From Quercus robur (taxonomy: Eukaryota > Streptophyta > Magnoliopsida > Fagales > Fagaceae), in NCBI RefSeq assembly GCF_932294415.1, contig NC_065543.1, forward strand, positions 29,903,530 to 29,967,529: a DNA stretch of 64,000 bases, in the 5' to 3' direction. The notes below the pieces were generated by a model. That model saw nothing but the letters and a program-made list of their open reading frames with translations, ran no database searches and was not told the DNA's origin. The position numbers were made by a program, and so were the translations under genes. Below are positions 23,456-35,373 of the stretch, piece after piece; the stretch's first letter is position 1, and every line of letters begins with the position of its first letter.

Positions 23456-24342
23456 CGTACATACAACTAGCTCATAGTTCTTACACACAATAGAAATCTA
23501 AGAAATTTAAGCGAAGCCCAGATTCATTAAGAAATCTAAGAAAACTACCATTGCAATCACAAATAAGACCACATGATGAGTTTAACTCTAGAACTATCAT
23601 TGTTTAATTAACTTAACTAATAGGACTATAGGAGGAGATGTCAAAGCTATCAAGATAGTTCGAATAGCAAAACCAACAATTTTATGAACCAAAATGACCC
23701 CAACCTAGTAATATTGTGACTTGAAAAATTCTAAGAGAACTTTTCACAAACACCTTTCATACTCTTTTCACACTGAACCCACATCAAATTACACTCACAA
23801 ACCACATAAGCGCTTCAAAGACCCACATCCAAAAAGAGTTTGCAAATCCATATATAAGCATATAAAGCACCAAATACAAACAAAAAAAAAAAAAAAAAAA
23901 ATTCTAGTTTTTACTCAGTTACTTGGCAACCAAAAAGCAGGGTCAAATCAAGAAAAATTATGAGGGAGAGAGAGAGAGAAAGAGAGAGAGTTTTGACCTA
24001 TGGCAGACGATGACGTAGACCACGAAAGCTTTGGGAACACGAGTTTTTGATTAGGCAGCTTAAGAATGATGGCTATGGCAGCTAAGAGAGAGATCTCTGA
24101 GAACTGATCTAGGAATGGGTCGGTATTGGCCAGTGGAATGGAGATGGAGAAGGGAAATGGGTGGTGGAGAGTGCGAGTTGCTGGACGATGTGGAGAGGTT
24201 CTCGGCGGTGGTGGCTTCAAGTTCTCAGTGGCGATGGTGTCAATCAGAGCACAATGGTATGGCTCAGAGCACGACATGGCGTTGAGAGTGATAAAGAGCG
24301 AGGGTTTTTTTGAGGAGTGATTTGAGTTTGTGTGAAATTGAG

Positions 24343-24369
<27 letters not shown>
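23456..24369. other. Noncoding segment, probable body of a CACTA-like element
   Basis: It contains a poly-A run at about 23880-23900, a GA-rich tract near 23966-23990 and a G-rich stretch (24120-24240) without coding support. The 109-codon minus-strand frame here has only compositional Ser/Pro/Leu bias. A pure T run spans about 24346-24382. Confidence 0.45.
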
Positions 24370-24388
<19 letters not shown>

Positions 24389-24992
24389 CCAAGGCTATAG
24401 TTGCGTTTATAAAACACAATTATAGACATGCTTTAAGCTATGGTTAGGAAAATGCAGCTGTAGGCAGGCTATATCCGCAGTTTTAAAATGTAGCTATAGA
24501 CATGCTTTAAGTCGCAGTTAGGGAAATGCAGCTATAGGTAGGCTATAACTGTGGTTTTAAAACGCGACTATAGGTCCTTTTTCAAAAAAAATAATAATAA
24601 AATAAAAAATTGATTTTGTTCAACCTATAGCCACGCTTAAAACGCATGGCTACAGACAACACTGTAGCCATGTTTTTATAAAGTGCGGCTTTAGGATGGC
24701 CGCATTTTCCAAACGCAGCTATAGGACATCTTTAAAAATAATAATAATAAAAAATTTGACATGTCTATAGCTGCGTTTTTCAAACACGGCCATATGCCTA
24801 CCCACACAAACGCCGCTAAAAAACCAAAAAACGCAGCTACAAATCTCATCTATAGCCGTGTTTAATAAACGCAACTATAGGTTTATCGTTGTAGCTACAT
24901 TTTTGAAACACGCAGCTATAGGGTATCTATAGCCGCGTTTTTAGTAAACGGGGCTAAAAAAAACACCCCTATAGCTAGCATTTTTTGTAGTG
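24370..24992. mobile_element. CACTA-like terminus with subterminal CTATAG repeats
   Basis: About a dozen copies of a motif near 'aacgcggctatagg' occur in both orientations, ending at 'gcattttttgtagtg'. The last part is the complement of CACTACAAAAAATGC, the terminal sequence typical of plant CACTA (En/Spm) elements with subterminal repeats. The opposite end was not found and may have been removed by the Helitron block. PMD sequence resumes immediately afterwards. Confidence 0.55.
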
Positions 24993-24999
24993 TAGGGAG

Positions 25000-25460
25000 G
25001 TTTATCTTGGATATTATTAACCACGTTTCAATTTACTTCACCACATCAACTACATTCAGTGATTTATTATGCCATTGCGGTCTTATAGCTAGACAGGTCT
25101 TTATCCAAATTGAAAGGTATTGTATCTCATGATGATTTTGGAAAACTTGTCCAAAGTTTTCCAAACTCATTCATCACACTTTAGCCATTGCGACAACAAT
25201 GGAGTCGGATGATAAATTATTGAAAGAGGATCCAAGGGTTAAGTTAATTCAATTAACTGAATTAACCAAAAATTATGAAGCTATCATTGCTAAGTAGAGA
25301 ACCCTAATTCAAATTTCATGTGAAAATGAGAGATTTGGAGTATTGTATAGTAAGGAGTTTGAACTTTTGGAGACTAAGGCCAAGATTCAAGTAGAGAAGG
25401 TTGAATAAGCGATCAAGTAAAAGGAACTAAAAGCCAAGGTTGAAAGAGTTCACGCATCCT
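25000..25460 (+). pseudogene. PMD gene relic, right arm, 3' remnant
   Basis: The nucleotide sequence from about 25050 ('acttcaccacatcaactac', 'agtgatttattatgcc') matches the reverse complement of 2740-3110 in the left arm. The frame from 25201 gives MESDDKLLKEDPRVKLIQL, then an acidic/basic coiled-coil-like stretch with stops. It shows that the block 14225-24992 was inserted into, or replaced part of, the right arm. About 280 bp present in the left arm is missing here. Confidence 0.55.
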
Positions 25461-27594
25461 TTATTTCAAGGTAACAAGCACAGGTATGTTTTCGAGTACA
25501 ATACAAGATACAAAACTACAACAATTCCTGAAATGCTAGCTAGGATAAAAAACAGCGGGGTACATGTATTAAGTAATTATTTAATATATTTTTATTTTTA
25601 TTTTTTATATATTGCTAAGTTTTTATCTTCCTCAGCTAACTACTCGAATTTTGATTATCGGGGTTTGGATGCATCCAACATGATGAAGTTTTAGACTTTG
25701 CAAACTTCAATAACCACCCGCCCCTCTTTGAATGAGAAGCTTCAGCAATTTCTCACTATCAGGTGTTGGGTTACAATTGCATCTAGATCGAGAAGGTCAT
25801 ATCAGGGCCATGTCATGGTCATATCCCAAACCGATCATCACTTTTTCTTAAATAAAATAAAATAAAATAAAGCCTAATGCAAAGGTTTGCCATAAATATC
25901 AAGTACTGATACGTATCAAATACACCCACTTGAGTAATAATGGAGTATCCATGTTTCTTAGGTTTCAAGGGTAAACTCTTTGATTCTAACCTTAATAACT
26001 TCATGAATAATTTGATTTTTATATTTAAGGGGAAATATGTTTTTTTATTTATTTATCGCTGCACCTAAATGATGTATTTAGGTTGCCTACAATCAAGCCC
26101 AATTCGTTGTTCTTTAAGTAGAAGGTTTCATGAAACATTGAGACTCTCAATGTTTGAGAGGGAGAAGATAAGGACCCCGGGTTCTTACAAGTCTCCACTT
26201 ACTATAACGCGAAAAGAGGTGTGTCACAACTAACTCATCCTACTCAAGTCAATATTCAGAACAGCCTTCACAAGTTCATTAAAGTCTATAAACCTATGAC
26301 TCACTACATTTAATCGTCATGAACATGTTGGAATAGTCAATGCATCATTCCATGCATAAGTAGAAATTTCACACGTGATGTTTTGCATCATCCATTGTTT
26401 TAAATATAAATTCAGTTCTTCATGACATGGTTGACATGTAATTATATTCATATTCTCATTCATAGCATATCATATCATGGACTTCTCATCGTAGAGAGTT
26501 GGGCTGAAGAACCTAAGAGAAACAATGCATTTTCTTTGTTTGGCTCTTGAGATTTAAACAACGCATAACAACTCGCAATCAAGAATCATGTGCACCATGA
26601 GATATCTAGTACATCAAAGAGAAATCTCAAACATGAGGTCTCACGTGATGCATTGCCAGGTCTGATTCCTCATAACAAGGTGAACATTTAGATTTTGTAA
26701 CTAAGATGTGTTAGGAATTAAAAGTTACATGTTTTGTGGGAAATTCATAACTTGTTCATGACATTCAAAAATTCACAAGATAGCATGTCCAAGTCCAAGA
26801 ATGAGTCTTGATAATTAAATTAAGTCATTCTCATGGAAAGAAACAAATTTCAAGAAGGATCCAATCCATACCCAAATTCCTTAGGAATCAGTCGCAAGGT
26901 TTATTCATTGGGACATTTTCATAAAACAATTGGAGTGCAGAAAAATGGAACCCAAGTTGTAAAATCAATCGGACATGGAATCCTAAATTCCCAATACAAA
27001 AGTCACTCAAGCAACATCAACAATGAGTATCAAAGGAAATCAAAGAAAAGCAAAATATATCATCAAGAGCACCCTATGGCAGAAAATTTTATGGGCCAAA
27101 ACTGAATATTTCATCTTCCAAGACAAAAAGAAAGAGAAAAGCGGACTCACCAAGGCAACCTTGATAATCCGTTGATGGAGGAACAACGTACTTCTTGATC
27201 TTTCTCTTGCTAGGATCAACGGGTGTATGAGGTTGGCTTTAAGAGGATGCGTAAGCTATCCCTATGGAATTAGAGATGAAACACATATCCACAATCGTGT
27301 TGAAAATCTAAAGAATTGAAGACAAGAAAAGAAAGAAGTTGAAAAAAATAGAGGACCTGTTTCGGGTACGAAGGAAGCTTGGAAAGTAGAAGAAGAGTTT
27401 GGTTCAAACTCTCCCTCCCAATAACTGAAAATCACTTCTCTCTCCAAAAAAAATAAAAATAAAAATAAAAATCACTTTTAGCTTTTAAGGTAAATGGGTT
27501 TGGGCTTTTGCCCAAGACCCAATCGAAATTTGAAGGTAAAATGGGACAATTGGGCTCTTTAAAAATGAGAACTCTTGAATTAGAGATAAACAAG
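25461..27594. other. Noncoding repetitive sequence, no gene recognised
   Basis: The short open frames (90 codons or fewer) show no motif. A segment near 26040-26110 ('atttaggttgcctac') recurs at about 56830-56880. It is probably derived from LTR or LARD-type retroelements, but I cannot identify termini. Confidence 0.4.
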
Positions 27595-27682
27595 GGCGAT
27601 TTTGGCCCATTAGCATTGATTTTTAAAATATTTAGGCTCGAAACACTGTTTGGGAAATATATAGCAATATACCACTTTTTTA

Positions 27683-27711
27683 GGTACTCGAGCTTGCCAA
27701 GCTCGAGTACC
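27683..27711. repeat. Perfect hairpin in the left arm
   Basis: Arms of 14 bp, GGTACTCGAGCTTG and its complement, surround a single base. A second copy is at 28220-28248. Confidence 0.9.
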
Positions 27712-27733
27712 ATGTTTTTTTAATCCACTATCG

Positions 27734-28190
27734 CCCCATATTCAAGGAGCCCTATAGTGGCGTTTTTAAGCCCTATAGTGACGTTTTCGGGCCAAAAAAC
27801 GCCACTATAGGGCCACTTGAACCTGTTATGGGACTTATAAAAAAATTTGCAGGAAAACGCCGCTATAGGGCCCAAAAACGTCACTATAGGGATTAAAAAC
27901 GCCACTATAGGACCCATTGAACCTGTTATGGGGACTTATAAAAAAAATTTTGCAGGAAAACGCCGCTATAGGGCTCGAAAACGTCACTATAGGGATTAAA
28001 AACGCCACTATAGGGCCCCTTGAACCTGTTATGGGGACTTATAAAAAAAATTTTGCAGGAAAACGCCGCTATAGGGCCCGAAAACGTCACTATAGGGCCC
28101 CTTAATCTGGTATGGGGGCTTAAAAACGCCGCTATAGGGCCCGAAAACGTCACTATAGGGCTTAAAAACGCCACTATAGGGCTCCTTGAA
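27734..28190. repeat. About 100-bp tandem repeats with CTATAG submotif
   Basis: The marker 'gaacctgttatgg' occurs at 27819, 27919 and 28022 (spacings 100 and 103). Each unit contains two or three 'acgccactatagggc'-type submotifs. The open frames across this stretch are by-products of the repeats. Confidence 0.8.
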
Positions 28191-28219
28191 TATGAGGCGA
28201 TAGTGGATTAAAAAAACAT

Positions 28220-28248
28220 GGTACTCGAGCTTGGCAAGCTCGAGTACC
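28220..28248. repeat. Perfect hairpin in the right arm
   Basis: This is the mirror copy of the 27683-27711 hairpin, again with 14-bp arms and a one-base loop. Confidence 0.9.
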
Positions 28249-28513
28249 TAAAAAAGTGGTATATTGCTATATATTTCCCAAACAGTGTTTCGGGCCTAAA
28301 TATTTTAAAAATCAATGCTAATGGGCCAAAATCGCCGATAAACAAGAGTGTACAAACATCAAACGATCCACAAAGTTTTTAATTTTAAACGCCCAAACCA
28401 TGGTTCTTTAGGCCCAAGCCTAGCAAATAAAGAGTCAAAACCCAAGATTGTTTTAAAAGAATAAAATCTTCCAAAGCCCCAAAACCAAATTGTTGTTTTT
28501 GAATTTAAAAAAG

Positions 28514-28705
28514 ATAGACAAAATTTAGCTACAAAATTTGTTGTAGTATTAAACTACAATCTTACTCAATAAAATAAACATTACTACATATTTTGAAAAT
28601 CTAACCATTTAATTGAGCGCGTGCTCAGAGGCTCTTCTATTTTTTTGGTAAAGATTAATAATTTGCATTTATTATAATTTGAGATTTCTACTTTTTCCAA
28701 CCACA

Positions 28706-28740
<35 letters not shown>

Positions 28741-28954
28741 AAAGGGTGTAATAAAATTTAAAATATATATATATATATATATTAAAAAGGAGGACAAAAG
28801 AATTTATAAGCTTATATTTTATGCATAGTTTAAACTACAAAAATTTACAATTTAAACAATTTATTGATGACATAGCCATTGATCTTTTTATAAAGGATAT
28901 AAAAAGAAGATGTAATCTAATAATTGATTTATCAAAATTCACCTCTAATAAATA

Positions 28955-28993
<39 letters not shown>

Positions 28994-29042
28994 AGTAAGG
29001 TTGTAGCCTTAGGCTACAACCAATTTTTTAGCTAAATTTTGT
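28514..29042. mobile_element. MITE with about 50-bp inverted repeats
   Basis: The left end GACAAAATTTAGCTAC and right end GTAGCTAAATTTTGTC-like sequence ('gctaaattttgtc') are inverted. They continue through 'ctacaatcttactcaa' versus 'ttgagtaaggttgtag'. The core holds a poly-A run (about 28706-28739) and two (TA)n tracts (28763-28782 and 28961-28991). The target duplication is unclear. Confidence 0.55.
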
Positions 29043-29176
29043 CCCAAAAAGAATCTATGGACATTCACATTAAGGTTGCTAAAAACTTAAAAAGCTATTT
29101 TAGCAACTCATTCCACAAAAAACACACTACAACAATGTTGGTATACTTAAAGATTTTGACGACTTAACTACAATAA

Positions 29177-29341
29177 GAGCATTCGCACTGGGGATTGCAA
29201 ATGCCAAATGTAAGGAAAATTTGGCATTTCAAGCCAAAAAGAGCTTAGCATCTGGAATTGTAAATGTAAACTATTGCAAAAAAATTTGCAATTGTGCTAT
29301 AGTGCAATTCTACATGTAGAATTGCACTGTAGCTCAATTGT

Positions 29342-29376
<35 letters not shown>

Positions 29377-30441
29377 TTATTCGGTTCACTGTAGCCTTTG
29401 TTTGCCACTTTCTCTCCTCCCCTCTCTCCGTCTCACGTCTCTCTCTCCGTCTCTTAATCTCTGATTCTCTCTTTACTTTCAGTCCTCACTCACTCCCTCT
29501 CTTCAGACTCAAAACTCCACAGCCACCACCCCATGGCCTGAACCACTGTCACCGGCCATGGCAAGCCACCACCTACTTATTATTTCTCTTCTCTCTCTCG
29601 TTGCAGATTAGTGTGATAGCGTGGAGATTGGCGTTTGGGGTTTGGCACAGAGATCGGTGTTTGGGTGTGGTGTGGAGATCAACGTTAGGTTGTGGGTTTG
29701 CCATGGTTTTGTTTGGGTTTGCCGTGGGTTGGGTGGGTTCGGATCGGCGTGGGTTTCTCTTGGTGGTTGTTGGCATGGGTTTCATCTAAGGTTGTCAACG
29801 TGGGTTTTGGTGGTTGGAATGGTGGTGGCATGGTGGTGGGTACTATGATTATGGTGGTTTTTGCTAGCTAGTGCCATGGTGGTTTTACGTGGTGGTAGTT
29901 GGGTTTTTTCGCTTGGTGGGCCACAATTTCCTGGATTTCTTTGGAGATTGGTGGAGTTGTTATGGCGGTTGGGTTGACGGTGGAAGTGGGTTTGGTGTGT
30001 TGGTGGTGGCGAGAGGTGATGCAGAGAGAGAGTTATTTGGAAGTGAGTTTGATTGATATTTGGTTTCTGTAAGGGTTTTTATTTTTGGAGGTCTATTTGA
30101 GTTCTGGGCTACTGAGAAATCAGCTAAATTTCGAGAAAGTTAAGGTTTTTGGCATCTAGGTTTGGCATCTAGGTGGTATTTTTTTAGCCTTTTTGGACGG
30201 TGGAGGTGGTTTGGTTACAGTGGAAGAGAGGTAAAAATTAGAGAGAGGAGAGAGATGGGAGAGAATAGATATGGTTTTGGGATGTATTATTTTATTGGGT
30301 AGATATATTATTTTAATTAGTAGAATAGGAAAATAAAAGTTGGAATGTTGGGAGTGTTGTAAAATGGTATGGTATAATTGATAAAGTAATTTTTTAGGAT
30401 GGTAAAATAGGATAGAGTAGCATTTCCTGATGCGAATGCTC
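29177..30441. mobile_element. PIF/Harbinger-like non-autonomous element A (1265 bp)
   Basis: Termini GAGCATTCGCA and TGCGAATGCTC are inverted and flanked by TAA (29174-29176 and 30442-30444). It lies inside element B. The interior has a (TA)n tract (about 29345-29371), a CT-rich stretch and a long G/T-rich 'gtgggtttg' region. The 171-codon frame across it is compositional and not called. A related element interrupts the P450 at 61247-62347. Confidence 0.75.
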
Positions 30442-31073
30442 TAAACTGCTATTTATAGCAGTTTACTGTAGCTCAAAACTTAAAATAATAATATATTTTT
30501 TTATTACACACTTCAATTAAAATAACATTTCTCTCTTATATTCTCTCTCTTTTCCTCTTTCTTTTTCTTTCACCGGTCTCTCTCTTTCTCTCTCTGTGTG
30601 TGAGATTTTTGATCTAGTGGTCAAACAATTCCTCAATATCAATCTCGCCTCATGAAGGAATCTGGAAAAGTGAGTCCAATATCGAACTTGCTCATGTATA
30701 GCACACCTCTATTGCACCTCATGAGGACATAATCATGGCTAAGTGCAAGGAGGAATCCAGCAACTGCGGTGTGGCCGGGGAGGGTGGCGATTTTTGGCAT
30801 AGGGAAGGCAAGGAGAGCGGAGACTACGGGTTTGTGATTTGGTTGTGATTTTGGTGGGTTTTTTTTCTTTTTCTTTTTCTTTTTCCGATTGTTGGTGGTA
30901 ATGAGATTGTGGATTTTGGCTTGTGATTTGGTTGTGATTTTGGTGGTTGGGGGTCACGGTTGTGCATAGTGGTGACAGTGGCAGTTGTAGCTATGGTGGC
31001 TGTTGACTAGTGGTTTTTTTTGTTTGTTTTCGACAGTGGTGGCTAGCAGTGACTAGCTGTAGATGTGGGTGTG

Positions 31074-31104
<31 letters not shown>

Positions 31105-31129
31105 GGAGAAAAAAAAATTCATTACTCAA

Positions 31130-34100
31130 CTAAGAAGCAGCAACAAACTCAGAACAGACCCTATTACAACCCATCCCATTGAGGTCATCCTTAAAAACAT
31201 CAACTATGTCCACAGGCGGACTATCAAAAATAGAAAAATCAGCATCTATACAATAGCTCATCCTAGCAAGACTATCCTCACACCTGTTTGCCTGACGGAA
31301 GCAATGCTTAGTACAAACTTGCGGAATGCGAGAGATCAAGAGCTTGCAATCATCCAATAACAGTGATATAACGATATTAACATATGAAGGATTCCCTAAG
31401 GCATCCACAATAGACTTAGCATCAAGTTCAACTTCAAGAGCATTAATATTTAGGTTACTGCATAGAAGAAGGCCCTCCCTTAATCCCTACAGCTTAGCAG
31501 CAAAGCTAGTTGTTCTGCCAATACTCCTACTAAACACAATAACCCACCTACCTGCATCATCCCTAACCACCCCTCCACAACCTACCAAACCTGTATTACC
31601 ACAATAGGATCCATCAGTGTTAAGCTTCCACCAGCCTTGGTTTGGCTTCTCCCATTTAATCCTCATCATAACATTTCGGGACAGCAACCTTGGAGAAGAA
31701 AAGCAATGAAAAAATTCTAAAGCTTGATTTACAATCACCAATGCTAGTTTCAGGTTCTTGCTTTTGCCATTGAAAACCAAATTGTTTCTACTCTTCTAAA
31801 CATTCCACACAGCAAAGGGAAAAATAACTTTCCAAGGTGGATAAGAAGCACCTAAACTATGCTTAAATTTGCTATTTAACATCAGCCAATCTTGGAGGTT
31901 GCTCCTTCAAAAGACTTGATTAGAAGGTAAAACCCCCAGCTGGTTCCACAAGCATCTTAATAACGGGCAGTCCCTCAGGGCATGTAAAATGCTTTCAGCT
32001 CCTTCCTGGCATAAAGGGCAAGTAATATCATGACTAACACCCCTCCTTTCAAGGCAAACCTTAACTCCAATGCTATTATGGGCACATTTCCAAAGAAAAG
32101 TTCTAATCCTTGGAAGAGTATTTACTTTCCAAATCCAATGAGCTGGGAAAGGTTCTATACATTCCACCCCCATGGCAATCCTATAAGCACTCTTCAAATC
32201 AACGGTGCCTTTAGGAGACCCCGACCAAGCCAACTTATCCTCACTCTACTCAACAACGACACTGGGGTTGCTTGAATCAACCTTTTAACTTCTAAGGGAA
32301 GTTCAAAGGGAATCTTCCCCCAATCCCAACCCGTGTCCATCATAAAGTCTTTAACTTCTAGATGGCTAGTCTCCCTTGTGATAGGACCCTGAATCAACCC
32401 TCTAAGTGAGCCTCCATTTGTCCATTTATTTTGCCACACATTTAGCCCACTATCCCTACCAACCAGCCACCTACTTTCCTTATTGAAAGTATCCATACCT
32501 TTTTTCATAGCAGCCCATATGTGATAACAAGGAAGCCTATTAGCATTGGTAGCACCTCTTCTTCTCTGATTACAATATTTAAGATTCAACACTCTAGCCC
32601 AAGGGGCCTTCTTTTCATTGTGGAACCTCCAATTAAGTTTAGATAGGAGAGCTATATTCTTGCCCTTTGCTGATTGCAACCCCAGCCCCCCTTCCTCCTT
32701 AGACTTTATCACCTTATCCCAGCCAACCCAATATATCTTCTTGGCTGCCTCTGATGATCACCAAAGGAAATTGTGATTCACTCTATCTAAACCATCCAAA
32801 ATTCTTCTAGGCAAATGGGTACATTGCGTAACATACGAAGGAACAGTAGCCAAAGAGGCTTGAATGAGAACAGTCCGCCCTGCCAAAGAAAGCATGTTAG
32901 CCTTCCAACCCGAGAGTTTTTGTTTCACTCTATCAAGAATGAAATTGTACTCCTGAGATGAAAAGTCAGGGTGCTTTAGAGGAAAGCCAAGATACTTCCC
33001 CAAGAAAGGAGTGGAAGTAAACCCAAGAATGTCGCAAAGTAATTCCCTTGTGTCCCTGTCCACATTTGGAGAGAAGTACACTCTCGACTTAGCTTCACTC
33101 ATTGATTGCCCAGATAAATCACAAAACTCATCAAGAACATCTCTAATGGCGGAACAATTTACCCAATCTGCTTTAGCAAATAAGATAAGATCGTCCGCAA
33201 AGAAAAGATGAGAGAATTCAGGACCACTTTGAGAGGCTTTAATTGGCTGGCATGTCTTCATATTGCACTTCTTTTCTATTAGCTGCCCAAGAAAGTCCAT
33301 GCAAATGATGAAAAGATAAGGGGAAAGTGGATCACCCTGCCTTATCCCTCTAGAAGGCAGAATCGGATCAAGAGCTTCCCCATTAAACAAGACGGAAGTG
33401 GAAACCGTCGACACACAACTCATTATGACATCTATGAGCTTAGTGGGAAGATTTATCCTAGCAAGCATGTTTCGAATAAATCCCCATTCAAACTTGTCAT
33501 AAGCCTTTTCCAAATCTATCTTCAAAGCCATGTACCTCGTCTTCCCTTTCTTTTTCCCAAGAGAATGAATTATCTCTTGAGCAATGATGACATTGTCAAT
33601 ACCCTTTCTACCCGGAACAAAAGTCGTCTGTAAGGGAGATATAAGCTTATCCAAGAAAGGTCTCAGCCTTGCCATAATAATCTTGGTCACCACTTTATAC
33701 ATCGTGTTACAAAGGCTAATAGGTCTGTAATTACCTAAAGTCTCAGTACCTTGGATCTTGGGAATCAACACAATAAGAGTTTTATTCAAATGCTCAGGCA
33801 TTTTCCCACTGCTAAAAATCTGCTTAACTTCCTCAATCATATAGTCCCCCACTACCGGCCAAAATTTTTGGAAAAAGCCCGCATGCAGCCCATCTGGACC
33901 TGGGGCTTTAAATGGTTTTAAGGACCATAAGGCAGCCTTGATTTCTTCTTCAGTAACCTCTCCACCAATGCTCTCTTTATCCCCATCCGATAATCTAGTC
34001 TGACATTGCAAAATGATAGGCTCTTCCCTTGAAGCATTCTCATGAGATGTCGAGTATATCCCATTAAAACCACTTCTAATAAACTCTTTAATATCACTTT

Positions 34101-35373
34101 CCTCATGAATCCACTCTCCCACTGCATTTTTGATTGCCATGATCTGATTCCTTTTCCTCCTAACCAACGTCAAAACATAGTAGAAAGCTATATTACGATC
34201 ACCCTGAACCATCCAATTAACCCGAGACTTTAGAGCCCATAACTCCTCCTCTTGATTGAGAACAAGATCAAGATCCCTAAGGAGGTCCTCTTCCAGCTTA
34301 AGAAGAAAACTAGAATGTTTGGTAGCAATAGCCCTCTGAACACCATTGATCCTAGCCATCCGAATTTTCTTCCTTGTAAAAATATTCTTGAACTAATTTT
34401 TATTCCAAGCTGCCACATTCCTAGTGAAGCTATCAACGGCCTCCACTAGATTATTTGCACCTCCCCATGCTTGAGAAACAATATCCGGGAAAGTAGGGTC
34501 TAACATCCAGCACGTTTGGCACCTAAAAGGCCTTTTCTTCCCATCGCTTAAACTTGGTTGCATCTCTAACAGAACAGGACAGTGATCAGAATGATACTTA
34601 GGTAAGTGGGTAATTTTTGCATCTGGGTAAAGCAAGCACCACTTAGGATTCACAAAGAACCTATCTATTCTTTCCAGAATCAACGCTTGAATTTCCCTTC
34701 TATTGGTCCAAGTGTAACGAGGCCCCGCAAAACTAATATCTATCATATTGCATTTATCTAAACACTCCTTGAACAAAAGAGACTTGTTCACACTCACCTC
34801 TCTACCCCCAAATTTATCATCATTTACCAAAGGTTCATTAAAATCCCCTGCTATAACCTAAGGCATATTATGAAGGTCTGCAACTTCCATGAGGTTATTC
34901 CACAAAATGTGCCTTTTAGCACACCTAGGACTAGCATACACAGCAGAGAAAAGCCAAATTACATTAGAAATTTGTACCTTAACCGTGAAGTGAATTTCTT
35001 GTTCAGTGTTGGCTAAATGGGCAACATCAACTCTGTCTGAATTCCACAGCACCCAAATTCCACCAACATACCCAACTGCATCAAAATGTATAACTCCATC
35101 GAAAGGAAGTCTCTCAGTGATTTCCCTTGCTCTGTTTCCCCCAACTCGGGTTTCCATTACCACCAAGATAGCCGGATTATGACTTAGAACCAGCTCCCTA
35201 ACACGTTTTTGAAAAGAGGGCTTGGAAGCACCTTTACAATTCCAAATGATGCTATTCATGAGGACGTTATGGTCTGGAATCTGAAAAAAATCAAATGGAA
35301 GCCCCACCATCTCCTTCCCCTTCCAATTCCATCTGATCCGCACCATATGTTGCATGACCCCCACTTCCATCAC
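31130..35373 (-). pseudogene. LINE ORF2: endonuclease, reverse transcriptase, RNase H
   Basis: The frame opens at about 35373 and overlaps the end of ORF1. The endonuclease part has WNCKGASKPSFQKRV, VVMETRVGG, IAGDFNE and HSDHCPVL. The RT part is an intact 533-codon frame (34359-32758) with APGPDGLHAGFFQKFW, GNYRPISLCN, SRGIRQGDPLSPYLF and the catalytic FADD (FFADDLILF). A zinc-finger region follows (CPLCQEGAESILHALRDC). RNase H comes last, with NTDGSYCG, VELDAKSIVDAL and ANRCEDSLARM. Stops interrupt at about 34858, 34393, 32758, 31906 and 31487, plus a frameshift near 32230. Several fit TGG or CAG turned into stops. It would nick target DNA and copy LINE RNA in place. Confidence 0.88.

Larger units (their letters stand above)
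27595..28336. mobile_element. 742-bp foldback element with 10-bp TSD and 135-bp inverted repeats
   Basis: The element is flanked by perfect GATAAACAAG (27585-27594 and 28337-28346). Inverted arms 27595-27733 and about 28187-28336 are nearly identical (GGCGATTTTGGCCCATT...). Each arm carries an internal perfect hairpin. The core consists of about 100-bp tandem units rich in AACGCC(A/G)CTATAGGG. A duplication of 9-11 bp with long inverted repeats suggests a MULE-derived non-autonomous element. No coding capacity is supported. Confidence 0.8.

Noticed and set aside
23948-24277. 109-codon minus-strand frame with Ser/Pro/Leu bias
   Set aside because: No motif is present, it begins in a repeat-rich segment, and it overlaps a GA tract.
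24370-24992. CRISPR-like array of short repeats
   Set aside because: The motif occurs in both orientations at irregular spacing, in a plant nuclear context next to a CACTA-like terminus.
27917-28211. Open frames across the CTATAG repeats
   Set aside because: The peptides are perfect reflections of the about 100-bp tandem unit in the foldback element.
29274-29789. 171-codon plus-strand open frame
   Set aside because: It lies wholly inside a non-autonomous PIF-like element and starts in a (TA)n/CT-rich tract. The residue composition only reflects the G/T-rich core.
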